The notes beneath the pieces are model-generated. The model was not told the origin of the DNA. It did not search any database and saw only the letters and a list, made by a program, of their open reading frames with translations. A program made the translations under genes and the position numbers. A stretch of DNA of 64,000 nt from Corydoras sp. C115 (taxonomy: Eukaryota; Chordata; Actinopteri; Siluriformes; Callichthyidae). The stretch is from assembly GCA_019802505.1 (NCBI GenBank), contig JAFMOC010000156.1, positions 344,501 to 408,500 on the forward strand, read 5' to 3'. Positions 42,701-52,019 of this stretch are shown piece by piece (within the stretch, counting starts at the first letter, position 1; each line of letters opens with the position of its first letter).

Positions 42701-43386
42701 ACTTAAATAAGTCTCGCTTATATAAGACTCGCTAAAATCAATACTGCTTAATTTATATCTCATATAATTCATGCTTAAATAACTTCCACTTCAATAAGTC
42801 CCACTTAAATAAATCCCACCTAAAAAAGTCCTGTTTAAATAAGTCACTAAATACCTGAACATACAGAATCACATGATTATACCATCAGTATCATGTCCTC
42901 TGATCACATGACTGTGTTTTGGGATTCTATTCCTGTGTGAGGTGTTAATGCAGCAAAGTATTAATGTTTATTTTAAATGATTTCTTTTTAATTCTGTAGT
43001 AATCACAGGACAGCAGCAGATCATCAGGGTGAAGGTTCAGTCCAATCAGAATGTAAATAATCCTGCGCTACAGGCAGCCATGTTGGAGACGGTGAGTTTC
43101 CTCAGCTTCTAGTACAGTTCTAATGATTTCATTTCTATTTAAACATTCTCATAATGCCACATTTAGGTCATTAGTATCATTATCATTATTATGATTATGA
43201 TCACTATGATGATTATAAATCATGTGACTCTCAGCTCTTCTTTCTTCTTCTGTATGATTCACTGTATGAACATATTCTGTGCTCCAGATTAAAGAGGAAC
43301 TGCAGAAACTCGGAGTGATGAATGTTACTGTGAAATTCCGAGAGCAGCCAGATGGAAACGTGTTTCAGAAGATTCATGGCAAATGA
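33683..43386 (+). CDS. Secreted two-domain C-type lectin (CLEC20A/mannose-receptor-like), intact
   Basis: Five exons: 33661-33719 (ATG 33683), 35882-36253, 42128-42457, 43000-43091 and 43288-43386 (TGA). All junctions are AG/GT and phases agree, giving 309 residues. Residues 1 to about 22 form a hydrophobic signal peptide (MEQKLFIFLNLTG then MVPLVLSVP). CTLD1 spans about 23-136 with four cysteines, EPN at 103-105 and a WAD in place of WND. CTLD2 spans about 138-246 with four cysteines and QPD at 214-216. The tail (247-309) carries IIRVKVQ and QPDGNVFQK, typical of teleost CLEC20A-like lectins. There is no membrane segment, so it is likely secreted. EPN and QPD usually point to mannose-type and galactose-type ligands; binding is inferred. 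The third intron holds a 4.9 kb LTR complex. Confidence 0.88.
34150..34491 (-). mobile_element. V-SINE, antisense
   Basis: Full-length copy with a run of G near 34195 and a disturbed tRNA head (a short GAGGCGAATGT word is repeated). Flanks AATTAACTAATTA and AATTAACTAATTAG suggest a target duplication of about 13 bp. Confidence 0.85.
34492..35414. other. Intron sequence with a probable LTR fragment
   Basis: No gene was seen. 34895-35035 resembles the LTR-like fragments at 13842 and 49482 (ACTAATGACAAATAATAA, CAGTGACCGGTGGAGG). The rest is AT-rich. Confidence 0.4.
35418..35765 (+). mobile_element. V-SINE, full length, sense
   Basis: GGGCGGCAGGGTGGCTTAGT head, core, and a tail ending GATGATGAATGAATG. 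Flanked by AATTAAA-type words. The B-box is eroded. Confidence 0.85.
35882..36253 (+). CDS. CTLD1 exon of the intact lectin gene
   Basis: 372 nt, phase 1 at both ends. It encodes KFYLVQQLKSWPDAQSYCRT, then QQFTSTAWVGLYKDYHGF, WSLDNTPLG, EPNN, EDCG, WGWADANC and PFLCFDG. The four canonical cysteines are at the YCR, EDC, ANC and FLC words. The EPN carbohydrate triad is present; the WND box is changed to WAD. The exon length equals that of unit 3 (58897-59268). Confidence 0.92.
36480..36664 (+). mobile_element. tRNA SINE with L2-like tail
   Basis: A degraded head with GGTAGCTCAGTGG (the TATCTCAGTGG word is repeated in tandem) and the tail AAGTCGCTTTGGATAAAAGC. Confidence 0.8.
36703..37048 (-). 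mobile_element. V-SINE, full length, antisense
   Basis: Intact from the CCATCCATCC tail to the GCCGCCC head. It lies between the L2-tailed SINE and the LTR complex. Confidence 0.88.
37109..37466 (+). repeat. Left LTR of the proline-rich-ORF element
   Basis: Palindrome CAGGTGCC-TAG-GGCACCTG directly after TGTAA; two TTAATTAAC words in U3; a GTATTTATTTCC promoter-like word; AAATAAAC near 37352; U5 contains CTGGCTCCCTTCAGCGCG. Confidence 0.9.
37592..38982 (+). pseudogene. Proline-rich repetitive protein of the LTR element, N-terminus broken
   Basis: The ATG at 37592 (MRSPPSRSRKDG) matches the start in the sister element. A frameshift lies before YYDSDDEWI and a TAG follows at 37678-37680. From there the frame is open to TGA 38980-38982: an acidic segment (QISDDETGESYLYG), a basic stretch, a hydrophobic NAVGVYLYCVQDGD block, then three repeat classes: about 9 copies of a 9-residue VLPACVPAK-type unit, about 9 copies of 10-residue PIPKSRGVTP / PSPRSRGRTP units, and about 7 copies of GGVHPATPP. 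No known domain was recognised. The VGVYL(Y/F)C(V/M)Q block is conserved in the sister copy in the same frame, with synonymous changes, which supports real coding. Confidence 0.55.
38200..38900 (+). repeat. In-frame minisatellites inside the proline-rich ORF
   Basis: 27-bp units around CTGCCAGCGTGCGTGCCCGC (about 38180-38425), 30-bp units around CCGAAGTCCAGGGGCGTCAC (38435-38560) and their derivatives (38560-38705), then 27-bp units around CCAGGGGGCGTCCACCCC (38720-38890). All unit lengths are multiples of three. The GC-richness makes the other frames open as well. Confidence 0.88.
38965..39320 (+). repeat. Tandem duplication of about 182 bp before the right LTR
   Basis: The segment starting GTGGCCCACTTCTGATCCGC occurs at about 38965 and again at about 39146. 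Each copy ends in a long C run, CGG(G)ACTGTTATT and a T-rich tract, TTTCTTTCTTGGTCGCGT. Both lie after the ORF stop. Confidence 0.88.
39356..39713 (+). repeat. Right LTR of the proline-rich-ORF element
   Basis: Same length as the left LTR (358 bp), with the only differences seen in GTTACGTTAATT against GTTCCATTAATT. It is immediately preceded by the purine tract. Confidence 0.9.
39954..40390 (-). mobile_element. Solo LTR inserted in the left LTR of the sister element
   Basis: Minus strand: starts TGTCAGGGTTGGGAG and ends CGAAGTAACA, 437 bp. Flanks CCTGC (39949-39953) and CCTGT (40391-40395) fit a target duplication with one change. Removing it restores the CTACCTG-TGTGCC order seen in the right LTR. 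It is a different LTR family. Confidence 0.8.
40614..41660 (+). pseudogene. Sister copy of the proline-rich LTR-element protein, broken
   Basis: A frame from ATG near 40614 reads SWSHKDGFNL, EWYDSEDEFIWR and GYESLCAES, aligning with the frameshifted start of the 37592 copy, and hits a stop near 40781. The frame from 40963 continues with LAVGVYLFCMQVGDPEAEVE, then shorter proline/cysteine repeats (EVPQACEPA, EVPPACVST) and a basic RGRPP-rich end near 41640. Repeat numbers are much smaller than in the 37592 copy. The function is unknown. Confidence 0.55.
42128..42457 (+). CDS. CTLD2 exon of the intact lectin gene
   Basis: 330 nt, acceptor TTATTACAG and donor AGAG|GTGAAG. It encodes ERNIGISRYIFYSGP, QLYCRQHHTDLASA, WTWFGLHKSTWKW, QPDD, SYCAY, ALCTDLRAFFCYR. 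All four cysteines are present. QPD is the galactose-type triad, but the WND position reads TYDALC, so calcium and sugar binding may be altered. Confidence 0.92.
42490..42850 (+). repeat. Degenerate 15-bp intronic repeat, unit 2
   Basis: TTAAATAAGTCCCGC-like units, about 24 imperfect copies, in the intron after CTLD2. Matches 18835-19290 and 60340-60985 in type and position. Confidence 0.88.
43000..43386 (+). CDS. Tail exons of the intact lectin gene
   Basis: Exon 43000-43091 encodes VITGQQQIIRVKVQ and NVNNPALQAAMLET. Exon 43288-43386 encodes IKEELQKLGVMNVTVKF, EQPDGNVFQKIHGK and TGA. Donor ACG|GTGAGT, acceptor TGCTCCAG. This tail closes teleost CLEC20A-type lectins and replaces a membrane anchor. 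Confidence 0.88.
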
Positions 43387-44137
43387 TGATGTCATTGACT
43401 TTAGGGGCGGAGCTTGGTAGTGGTTGTAATTATTACTGCTTCAGAGTTTTGGGATTTGTTTTCAGCTGAGTGGATCAGAATTTTAAATATCTTTCAGAGC
43501 AAATTAAGTAAAGAGAAAATATTAATTTAAAACATTATTTATTATTTATTTTTAAAAAATTGCCAAAAAAAAAAAAAGTTTTATGCACCTCATTGTTTAG
43601 TTTAAATTACTATTTCATTTTTGCTTCTTATTTTTATTGAATTGTTTTTATTTCACTCTTTTTATGTAGTTTTATTTTAATTGCTTTGACTTCTTAATTT
43701 TATTGATATTGTTCTTGCTTTTGACGCACTGTTTTAATTATTTTAAATGGCTTTCATTATTTTTTAAAGCATTTTAAATTGCTTCTGTATGAAAGGTTCT
43801 CTATAAATAAATTTGACTTGCTTAATTAATCAATAATGTATTCTGAATCAGATTATACTGTATATTTAATACATGAATATACATATTATGCTTTACGTAT
43901 ATAAAATAAACTGTATAAAGGAACATTAGATCTCAAGTCACACTTAACACTCAGCTCAGTAGGTGGCGATAATGCACCTTTAATGTCTGCCAAAGGAGAA
44001 GATTTAAAAACACAACAGTACATGAACTGTAAGAAGGAAGAGGAGGAAGAGGAGAAGACGGAGACTAGCACTAGAGACTAGTATTTGATGTGTAATTAAA
44101 CAATGAAGTTGTAAGTTAGCAATAAAATTTTTATATG
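43387..44137 (+). other. 3' flank of the intact lectin gene
   Basis: The first 170 bp are shared with units 1 and 3. 43560-43830 is T-rich with many TTTTATTT words and ends in CTATAAATAAATTTGACTT, a possible retroposon tail. No gene was seen. Confidence 0.5.
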
Positions 44138-44690
44138 TAACACCTACATGCACTACAGTAGTCCACTATATGGGGTACAGGGGTCTTTCTGTAACCCACT
44201 TGCACTACACTAGTGCACTACATAGGGTACAGGGGTCTTTATGTAACCCAAATGTACTAGAGTAGTGCACTATATAGAGTTAAGGGGTGTTTATGGAACC
44301 CACATGCACTACAGTAGTGCACTATATAGGGTACAGGGGTTTTTATGCAACACACATGCACTACAGTAGTGCACTATATAGAGTACAGGGGACTTTATGT
44401 AACCCACATGCACTACAGTAGTGCACTCTATATGGTACATGGGGTCTTTATGTAACCCACATGCACTACAGTAGTGCACTATATAGGGTACAGGGGTCTT
44501 TGTGTATCCCACATGCACTACAGTAGTGCACTTTATAGGGTAGAGAGTTCTTTTTGGAACCCACATGCACTACAATAGTGCACTATATAGGGTACAGGGG
44601 TCTTTATGCAACTCACATGTACTAGAGTAATCCACTATATAAGGTACATGGGTCTTTATGTAGCACACATGCACTATACTTTATTATACT
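44138..44690. repeat. Minisatellite, about 52-bp unit with palindromic core
   Basis: About ten imperfect copies of a unit containing TGCACTACAGTAGTGCA (a 7-bp-arm palindrome) followed by CTATATAGGGTACAGGGGTC. Copies differ by 2-6 bases. The minus-strand open frame is a by-product of the repeat. Confidence 0.9.
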
Positions 44691-44728
44691 CTTTATTTCT
44701 ATACTCTATATACTTTTTATTTAAAATA

Positions 44729-45007
44729 GGAGTTCCCCATGCCCATCCAGTGAAGAGCATTTTGGGTACAGGGCAGATACACCCAGGACAATCTATCACT
44801 GAGCACACACTCACTCTCACAAACAAAAACACACTCATTAAATTGACCTTAATCCACGTTTTTGGACTCTGGGTGGAAACCGGAGAATCCGGGGGAAACC
44901 CATGCAGACACGGGGAGAACATGCCAACTTCACCCAGAATAGGATTCGAACCTGAATCCCCAGCACTGAGAGGAGAAGATGCTAACAACTACACCACTGT
45001 GCCGCCC
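44729..45007 (-). mobile_element. V-SINE, antisense, diverged
   Basis: Core and tRNA head are recognisable (GGTTCGAATCC complement present), but it is less similar to the consensus than other copies and lacks the TTCATT tail. Confidence 0.8.
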
Positions 45008-45099
45008 CTTGTTCATTTATTACTTGTATATTTATTAGAATGATTGAATTTATTACAAACTTTTGGGAGTATTAAACAGATATTTGCAAATACTGTATA

Positions 45100-45830
45100 T
45101 ATAAATAAGACGCTAAATATGTTCGGGATTTAGATTTTAACATACACACCTCGTGGGTGGTGGTGATGGGGATGAACGTCAGAGCCCTGACCCTGCAGAT
45201 ACTTGTATTCAAGATGTCCTCCACCTCCCTCGGTTTGTGGTTGAAGCTCTGACGGAGGTAAGAGTTGAACATCTGTCTGACGGGTTCTTCTGCCAGACGT
45301 TCCCAGCAAAGCCTCACTATACGTTTGGGTCTGCCTGGTCTGACCGGTATCTTTACCTACCACCTGATCCAACTCACCACCAGGTGGTGATCAGTTGACA
45401 GTTTAGCTCCTCTCTTCATCTGAGTGTCCAAGACACATGGCCGCAAGTCCAATGACACAACTACAAAGTCGATCATTGAACTGTGGCCTTGGGTGTCTGG
45501 GCGCCATGTGGACAGACCGTGATTTGCACAGAAGTCCAGCAACTGAACACCGCTTGGGTTTAGATCGGAGAGACCATTCCTCCCAATCACACCACTCCAG
45601 GTCTCACTGTCAATGCCCATGTGAGCATTGAAGTCCCCCAGGAAGAAAAACAGAGTCTCCAGGGGGAGCACTTTCCAGCACCCACCCCAGAGACTCTAAG
45701 AACGCTGGGTACTCTGAACTGCCATTTGGCACATAGAAGCAGACAACAGTCAGAGCCCGTTCCCCAACCTGAAGGCATAGGGAAGCGACCCTCTCATCAA
45801 CCGGTGAAAACCCCATCATACGTACCTACG
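45100..45830 (-). mobile_element. APE-type LINE endonuclease fragment, frameshifted
   Basis: Minus-strand frames encode VDERVASLCLQVGERALTVV and PNGSSEYPAFLESLGWVL, then, after a frameshift near 45625, LGDFNAHMGIDSETWSGVIG, MIDFVVVSLDLRP and LSTDHHLVVSWIR. These are the GDFN and SDH-type motifs of an apurinic-like endonuclease domain of an I/Jockey- or RTE-like LINE. Reverse transcriptase does not follow. It is absent from units 1 and 3 at this place. Confidence 0.75.
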
Positions 45831-46580
45831 TTCCTCACGCTACTTGTTCCAGTTTGTGCTTTGGATTCTGCAGAAGTTCAGACAGAAGCTTTGGTATTGA
45901 CCCTCCTACTTTATTGTAATGTGGATTCCATCTCAGTGCTAATGCCAGAGCAACACGGGATATGTGATGTCTTCTGTTCCACAACCTGCAGAGAGAAGAA
46001 CCCAACTAAACCAAACCAAACATAGACCTGTGAGGTTTTATACACTTCATACCACAAGATGGTGCTATTGTAGAAAACAGCCCTGTCATTGTTCCTGTCT
46101 GTTAAAATAACCAAACAAAGATAGTTCTTGTATAAAAGGTGATAAAACATTGGGTTTGTTAACTGCTTCAAAAATGTCACAGTGAATGACGACATAAAGG
46201 TTTCAGTAATGTAAACAGTCTGAGGTTAATGTCTTAATAATAAAAATATTACCAACATGTAACCCTCAGTTACATACTGTATGGTCAAAGTACCAGACTG
46301 CACCACCTAAGACCCCGTATAATAGATTTCAATCCACACAGACTTGACCTTATAAAAGTATAACGGAGACTTATATTCCAGTGACTGTTTAATTGTTTAA
46401 TTCCAAAATCAATAAGTTAACAAAACAACATCTGTATACTATATGTATATTGTAGAGTTACAAATGTTAAAAACAAAACAGTTCTCACAACAATAAACAT
46501 CACAAAAAGAATACAGGCTAATAATATAAGTGATCCAATAAAATATGCCAACAGCAGATGTTTAGTAGGCAAGTGGTTAC
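45831..46580 (+). repeat. Segmental-duplication block downstream of lectin unit 2
   Basis: Matches 21330-21870 and 62165-62880. It ends at GTGGTTAC, where a solo LTR is inserted only in this copy. No gene was seen. Confidence 0.82.
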
Positions 46581-47077
46581 TGAAGGGATCAAATTAAAGA
46601 TCTATAAACAAAGTACTTGATGTTCAAGGGGATGTGATAATGAGATGTGGGCAATCTAGCTGGCTGCCGCTCAAGGCCTAGATGTTTCATGAACCTAGAG
46701 AGATCTGGCGTCTGGAGGATAAAGCTCAAGGGCAACGAGCGGTTTCGAGCTCCCCCAGATAAGGGAAGGAACGGTGTGTTCACCCCCCCCCCACAGAACT
46801 CCTTTGACAAGTTGTTTTAGAATAAGCAGAACTAGGGATGTTTTTTTACAATAAATAGAGTCAGCAACTGGACTTCGGGGCTCTGTCTTGGAGAGTGTTG
46901 GTGCGGTGTGGAGGTTAGAGTCGATCACGATCTTGGGCTTATCTTGGAAGAACACACTGCTTTGACTTGGTTTGTCATAAATAAACCGCTTAATTCTAAT
47001 AACTTAGAAAGGGACTGCATGTGTGGCTTTTGACGCATTCAGAAAAGGTTCATTGTGGAAATTGAGATTTCCTAACA
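46581..47077 (+). mobile_element. Solo ERV-like LTR, 497 bp
   Basis: TGAAGGGATC...TTTCCTAACA with a TTAC duplication (46577-46580 and 47078-47081). The AATAAACC signal lies near 46980. Unit 3 (near 62870) has the uninterrupted site. A 4-bp duplication fits retroviral rather than Gypsy integration. Confidence 0.75.
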
Positions 47078-47382
47078 TTACCTGGATGTAGGAGGAAAGG
47101 AACTTCAGTAACTGTCTGAAAAGATTCACACATACACCACTACACAGCAACATCCAGAATATAATGAAGTAAAGTTCTCATTAGTTAACAGCATGCATGC
47201 CATTTGTAACATCTTTACTAAAGACTATCAGCTTCGAACTGATCAGGTCATATGACAAACCCAACTAATAGAAACTCGCTCTCGGTTTCACCACAAAAAT
47301 GATGGACAAACGCAAAACACACCAGTAGGGCGAGAAAAGGTTCCCAAACAAGAGAAGTGTGTTTGAACATGAATATGACAAT
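47078..47382. other. Unannotated spacer
   Basis: No gene or repeat was recognised. It precedes a SINE. Confidence 0.5.
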
Positions 47383-47384
47383 AT

Positions 47385-47817
47385 CCATCCATTGTTTTCT
47401 GCTTTATCCTCTACTAGGGTCGTGGTGGGTTCCCCATGTCCATCCAGGAGAGAACGTTTCGGGCGCTGGGCAAATACACCCAGGACAGCCGATCTATCAC
47501 TGAGCACACACTCACTGACACAGACACACTCTATATGGGGCACTATAGAGTGCTGGGCGCTGGGCAAATACACCCAGGACAGCCGATCTATCACTGAGCA
47601 CACACTCACTCACACAGACACACTCTATATGGGGCAATTTGGAAAATTCAATTGACCTTAATTCATGTTTTTGGACTATGGGAGGAAACCGGAGAACCCT
47701 GAGGAAACCCACGCGGACATGGGGAGAACATGAAAACTCCAGCCAGATTGGGATTCGAACCGGGAATCCCTTGCGCTGATAGGCGAACATGCTAACAACT
47801 AAGCCACCGTGCCGCCC
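47385..47817 (-). mobile_element. V-SINE with internal tandem duplication, antisense
   Basis: A segment of about 100 bp (GGGCGCTGGGCAAATACACC through the CTCTATATGGGGCA word) is present twice in tandem. Flanks GACAATAT recur at both sides. Confidence 0.88.
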
Positions 47818-48126
47818 GAACATGACAATATTAAACTATTAATTGGACATCCTGTACCCCAAACCAAGTAATAATAGCTCCTGTAGATAAAATTGTACTC
47901 CAAGTCATCACCCAGTCATGTTCATCGGTTACAAAAGCAAACCTACACATACAACTTATGATTGAGAAGAAAGAAAATAAATTCAAATAAAAATAAACCC
48001 ATGACAGAAAATCACCAATCTACAAAACAACTCAACTACAACCAAAATCTAGAATTGACACATCACACAAATAATAAAATAACTTTAATACCATTGTTGC
48101 GCTCAGCCAATGTCACTGCTAGAAAA
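47818..48126. other. Unannotated spacer
   Basis: AT-rich sequence without a gene. Its last 8 bases (CTAGAAAA) are the left target duplication of the hAT element. Confidence 0.5.
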
Positions 48127-49481
48127 TAGTGATGTCAAACTCGAAAAGCGGATTCGAACTGAATCAATACATTTGAATCACGGTATTCCAAACCAATGTT
48201 TCGAAGTCCGCATCAAAAGGGGAAAGCCACGTGATTGTTCCAAAAACGGGTTTCATTAGGTCACGCAGCTTTGAGAAGTTTCGAGTCTTTTCGCTGGTCT
48301 GAGATCAGAATATTTGGTCTCCCAAATGCTTCTTAAACAGTGGTGCCCAATACGTCGATTGCGCAGGGGTGTCAGGTAGATCGTGATGGAGGTTTGAAAA
48401 AAGCGCTTATCACGTATCAGCGCTTTTTTACAGCACAGTATCAGAAGCACTTATACACACGTGCACATACATTTTAACACACACAATGTGATTCATTGCG
48501 TGTGTTAATTCATTGTGCCTCACGAATCATCTACATTAGATAGTTTCTGCTTTGTGTTTTTGCACTTTATTTCACTGACAAGATGAGTGAAGACTTCACT
48601 CCAAAAGAACTAAAATGTACCACTTTCATTAAGAGTGGGAGTATTAATATTTTTTTACAATGTCAAACTCATAATGCATTTGCTTTTTATTGATGTTCAT
48701 GCGGGTTACAGTGATTGTTGTACATTTGTGCTGTATACTGTGTGTGTGTGGTCGTTTGGGTTTTCTCCATGCTATTTGCCTGAATGTGTTTTACAAAAGA
48801 GCAATTTCTGGCCGTCTGTAGCCGTCTTGTCTATGCTGATTTGACAATACTAACATAATATGTGTAAACAGGTTTCAATATAAAAGCCTAAAAAAGATTA
48901 ACTCTGGTAGATCTCGATGACCTGTCTAATTGAAAAGTAGATCTCGGACCAGAAAAGTGTGTGCACACCTGTTCTTAATGAATCTGCTCTCTGATCTCAG
49001 AACTGTGCTTGCTTTCACGTGACACATGACAAAATTGCCACACCCTCATACACTTTACAAGAGAAGCAAACAATTGTGACTGTTTTTATGAAGAAGAAAA
49101 TAACAAGTTGAATTGCTTTATTTAAACACCATACTCTATTCAATTAGTCAAAGCATTTGTAACTAACAGTGTATCATAACGAAAAATACATCTTAATGAC
49201 ATCATTGAAACAACCCTGTTCTCTGCAAAATAAAATGTTTTCATGCCAAAAAAAATATTTAGGGACACAATATGATATGGAGGAATATTTCATGTCATTC
49301 TTCATAAAAAAACACATTACTTCTGTTTCTATTAAGAAAAAGTTGTGGATTTAGGCCCTGGTTGCCTACTAGATATCACTGTGGCGTGTGATGTTTCGAA
49401 TGTCTCACAAGATCGAATCATTTTTCGAATCAATTGGTTCATTTGATTCGATCACCCAAAAGCCCCATTTTGCCATCACTA
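48127..49481. mobile_element. hAT-type non-autonomous transposon, copy 2, inner segment inverted
   Basis: Ends TAGTGATG... and ...CATCACTA are inverted repeats, with 8-bp duplications CTAGAAAA and GTAGAAAA (one change). Relative to copy 1 (12395-13841) the outer parts are collinear, but about 48290-48890 is in reverse orientation: the stretch near 48400 is the reverse complement of that near 13140. The short BED-like coding piece is present and frameshifted. Confidence 0.75.
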
Positions 49482-49740
49482 GTAGAAAAGACAGAGTCCA
49501 AAACTGTAGATGGTTCAAGATCAGTCTTGAATGCAGAAGACACCAACACAAAACAATGTTCCAACACTAAACACAGGGAAGAAAGGGCTTTTTAAACATG
49601 TAAAGGTTGGTCACATGATGAAAAACAGCTGCACCAAATCACAAATGACAAATAACAGTGTCCAATAGGGCTGCTGATGTAGGATGCTGATGAGTTCTGG
49701 CAATACCACCAGTGACCAGTAGAGAGCACAGTGACAACTG
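49482..49740 (-). mobile_element. Probable LTR fragment, antisense
   Basis: Related to 13842-14020 and 34895-35035. On the minus strand it begins GTTGTCACTGTGC, and TTTAAAAAGCCC could be a promoter element. The hAT element seems to have inserted into or beside it. Confidence 0.4.
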
Positions 49741-49859
49741 TGCTCCTTTGTAATGAATACACATCCAGCAGCCAGACACTACAGAGAAAACCCACAACTC
49801 TAAAAAATCACAATGTAATTACATTATTTTATTACCAACATATGTACGCAATAAACTCC

Positions 49860-50132
49860 AACCCTACCTCATTGGGATCTCTATTCCAGTCCCTCACAGA
49901 ACACTACTGTGGATGAAAGCATTCATCTGATACAACTGCTTTCTGGTTTTACGCTCTTGGACTAGAATCAACCCCCATTACAGGTGTGTAAAGTTTAAAT
50001 TCACTGCATAAAAAAAACAGAGTGGTGTCAGTTGCTGTTTAGGAACACAACTAATCTAAGCTCTAATGGGTTCTTGAAATCAAACTCTAAACCTTAGATC
50101 ATCAAAGTTTAGAGATATTAAAACTTACCATC
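49860..50132 (+). repeat. Segmental-duplication block beside the antisense lectin exon
   Basis: Matches 63250-63504 (CCAGTCCCTCACAGAACACT, AACACAACTAA, TCTAAACCTTAGATCATCA). It is probably intron of an opposite-strand lectin copy. Confidence 0.82.
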
Positions 50133-50385
50133 AAAGCATATGAATGGATTTGGGTAAACCATCAGCCAATCCCAAAGAAGCCACTGATCCACAGTCTCCA
50201 CATCCGTCATCTTTATTAGAGTCATGAGAAATCTGGTTGCCATGGTTCTCAGTGGGGTGTTTTCAAGAGACCAGCGAGAACCATGGAACTCTTTGTACAG
50301 TCGGATCCACGCAGGAGGGGAACATGTATGTTGGTGCTGCGGTCTGATTAACTAACTGTAGGTTTGAGCATCATGCCAGGACTTC
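50133..50385 (-). pseudogene. Antisense CTLD1 exon fragment, unit 2
   Basis: Minus strand: LLKSWHDAQTYS then a stop, PPAWIRLYKEFHGSRWSLEN, and a last part matching DCG...LGLADG in one frame and FICFDG in another, before a donor GATG|GTAAGT (about 50133). The middle of the domain (YCR...AEM) is deleted. It aligns with CTLD1 of the sense genes but is on the opposite strand and more diverged. Dead. Confidence 0.8.
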
Positions 50386-50596
50386 AGCAGGGGTTCATCT
50401 GTCCGTCAAACTTCCCAGCTGGAGTTGGATTGTTTTTTTTGTAGGTTATAAAGATGGTTCTCTGTGTACCTGGATTGATTACTGAGGCCTTAACGCTATA
50501 ACTATCAAAGGCCGGTGTGCCCTGCTCCTCAAGCAAGCTTTGATCTTTACTAACCTCGACCTGCACAGTGCTTATAATTTCATATGCATGAAGCAA
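50384..50596 (-). other. Unidentified short open frame
   Basis: Encodes about 70 residues including VQVEVSKDQSLLEE and INPGTQRTIFITYKKN. It directly adjoins the antisense lectin fragment in another frame. No family was recognised. It could be unrelated debris. Confidence 0.2.
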
Positions 50597-50635
50597 AACA
50601 AATAGAAGTTTTCTACGGATTCAATAGGCCCAATC

Positions 50636-50945
50636 GTCCCAGTTCACAGCCCATCCTGGGGTAACCAAGTCACTCCATCAATGTTTTTGATGGCCAGGTA
50701 TGGAGGTCTTTTTTAAGTTTATTTTATTGTTAATTTTATCTATACCACTAACAAGACCCCCCAGAGAAAGCCCCAGGGTCTTCTCCACCTGTTGCCAGTA
50801 TCAGACCATGGTCCCATCTAGCTCTGAAAATTATTACAAGGTTACTCAAGTCCAGGGGGTTGTCCTGGTCATCGTGGACAGGTTTACCAAGGCCTGCATA
50901 TTTGTTCCCATGCTCACTATAGTTAAAGTTTATTTATCTGTTGAT
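50636..50945 (+). mobile_element. Gypsy integrase remnant
   Basis: Encodes TQVQGVVLVIVDRFTKACIF, the same piece as at 22500-22590. Flanking words (CAGCCCATCCTGGGGTAACC) are also shared, so it is part of the duplicated unit. Confidence 0.75.
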
Positions 50946-51046
50946 TCCTTAGTATCTTTATTTACATGAATATTATTTAATAGAATACATTATTCTTTCA
51001 ATAGCTGTTGTCTCTGCATCATTTGGTCCCACAGATACTTCAAAAC

Positions 51047-51716
51047 AATAAGATAAGATAATATATAAGGTAAGATATGATAATATAAGAAAATAAGGTG
51101 AGAATAAGGATAAGGTGAGATAGGATAAGGTGAGGCAAGATAGGGAAAAATAAGATAAGACAAAAGGCAAGATACGATAAGGTAAAATAAAACATTGTGA
51201 CATTAAGACATTAATTAAGATAAGATATGGTAAGGTAAGGCGAGATAAGATAAGACAAAATAAGGTAAAATAAGGCAAGATTAGATTGTAGGTAAGGTGG
51301 GATAAGATAAAATGAGATAGGAAAGGAAATATAATATAAGGCAAGATAAAGCAAGATATTTTAAAGTAAGATAAGGGAAGGTAAGATAAAGTTAAAAAAG
51401 GCAAGATAAGTTAAGATTATTTAAGGCAAGGAAAGATAAGATAAGGCAAGATAAGTTATGATTGGATAAGGCAAGGAAAGACAAGATAAGACAAGATAAG
51501 TTACGATTAGCAAAGGCAGGGTAAGGCGAGATAAGATGATAAAATAAGGCAAGGAAAGGTAAAATAAGGCAAGATAAGATAAGTTAAGCCAAGGTGAGAT
51601 AAGATAAGGTAAGGTGAGATCGGTTAAGGTGAGATAAGGTAAGATGAGATAGGATACAGTAAGAAAAGGTAAGATAAGATAGGATAAGGTAAGATAAGTT
51701 AAGATAAGTGAAATGA
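51047..51716 (+). repeat. GATAA-type array A
   Basis: About 670 bp of AAGATAAGG/GGCAAGATAAG words. The strand orientation is the same as in all other arrays. Confidence 0.92.
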
Positions 51717-51908
51717 GGACATTCACTCAGTCACAGCAGCAGAGGTTGGCCTCACCAGGGTCTGGTCTCACCTCCACGTTCTTCATTCAGTGATCACAGC
51801 GTGAGATTTACATTCTCATCCATCGGCTTTGGTTTCAGTCAAAAAAACCCACTCAATTCCAAAAATGCTGTCTGAGACTGAGGACATCCAGCATATCGGT
51901 TCCCCGTC

Positions 51909-51948
<40 letters not shown>

Positions 51949-52019
51949 CTTTATTATACATTATACTTTCAATATCTTTTGTCTCTGCATCGTTGGGTCC
52001 CACAGATACTTCAAAACAA
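51717..52019 (+). repeat. Partial duplication block between two GATAA arrays
   Basis: Starts CATTCACTCAGTCACAGCAG like 25049 and 52961, contains a CA microsatellite (51910-51947), and ends with TCTCTGCATCGTTGGGTCCC, shared with 51010. It shows that the array plus flank has itself been duplicated. Confidence 0.8.

Noticed and set aside
44309..44566. 85-codon minus-strand frame with repeating HVGYTK words
   Set aside because: Produced by the 52-bp minisatellite.
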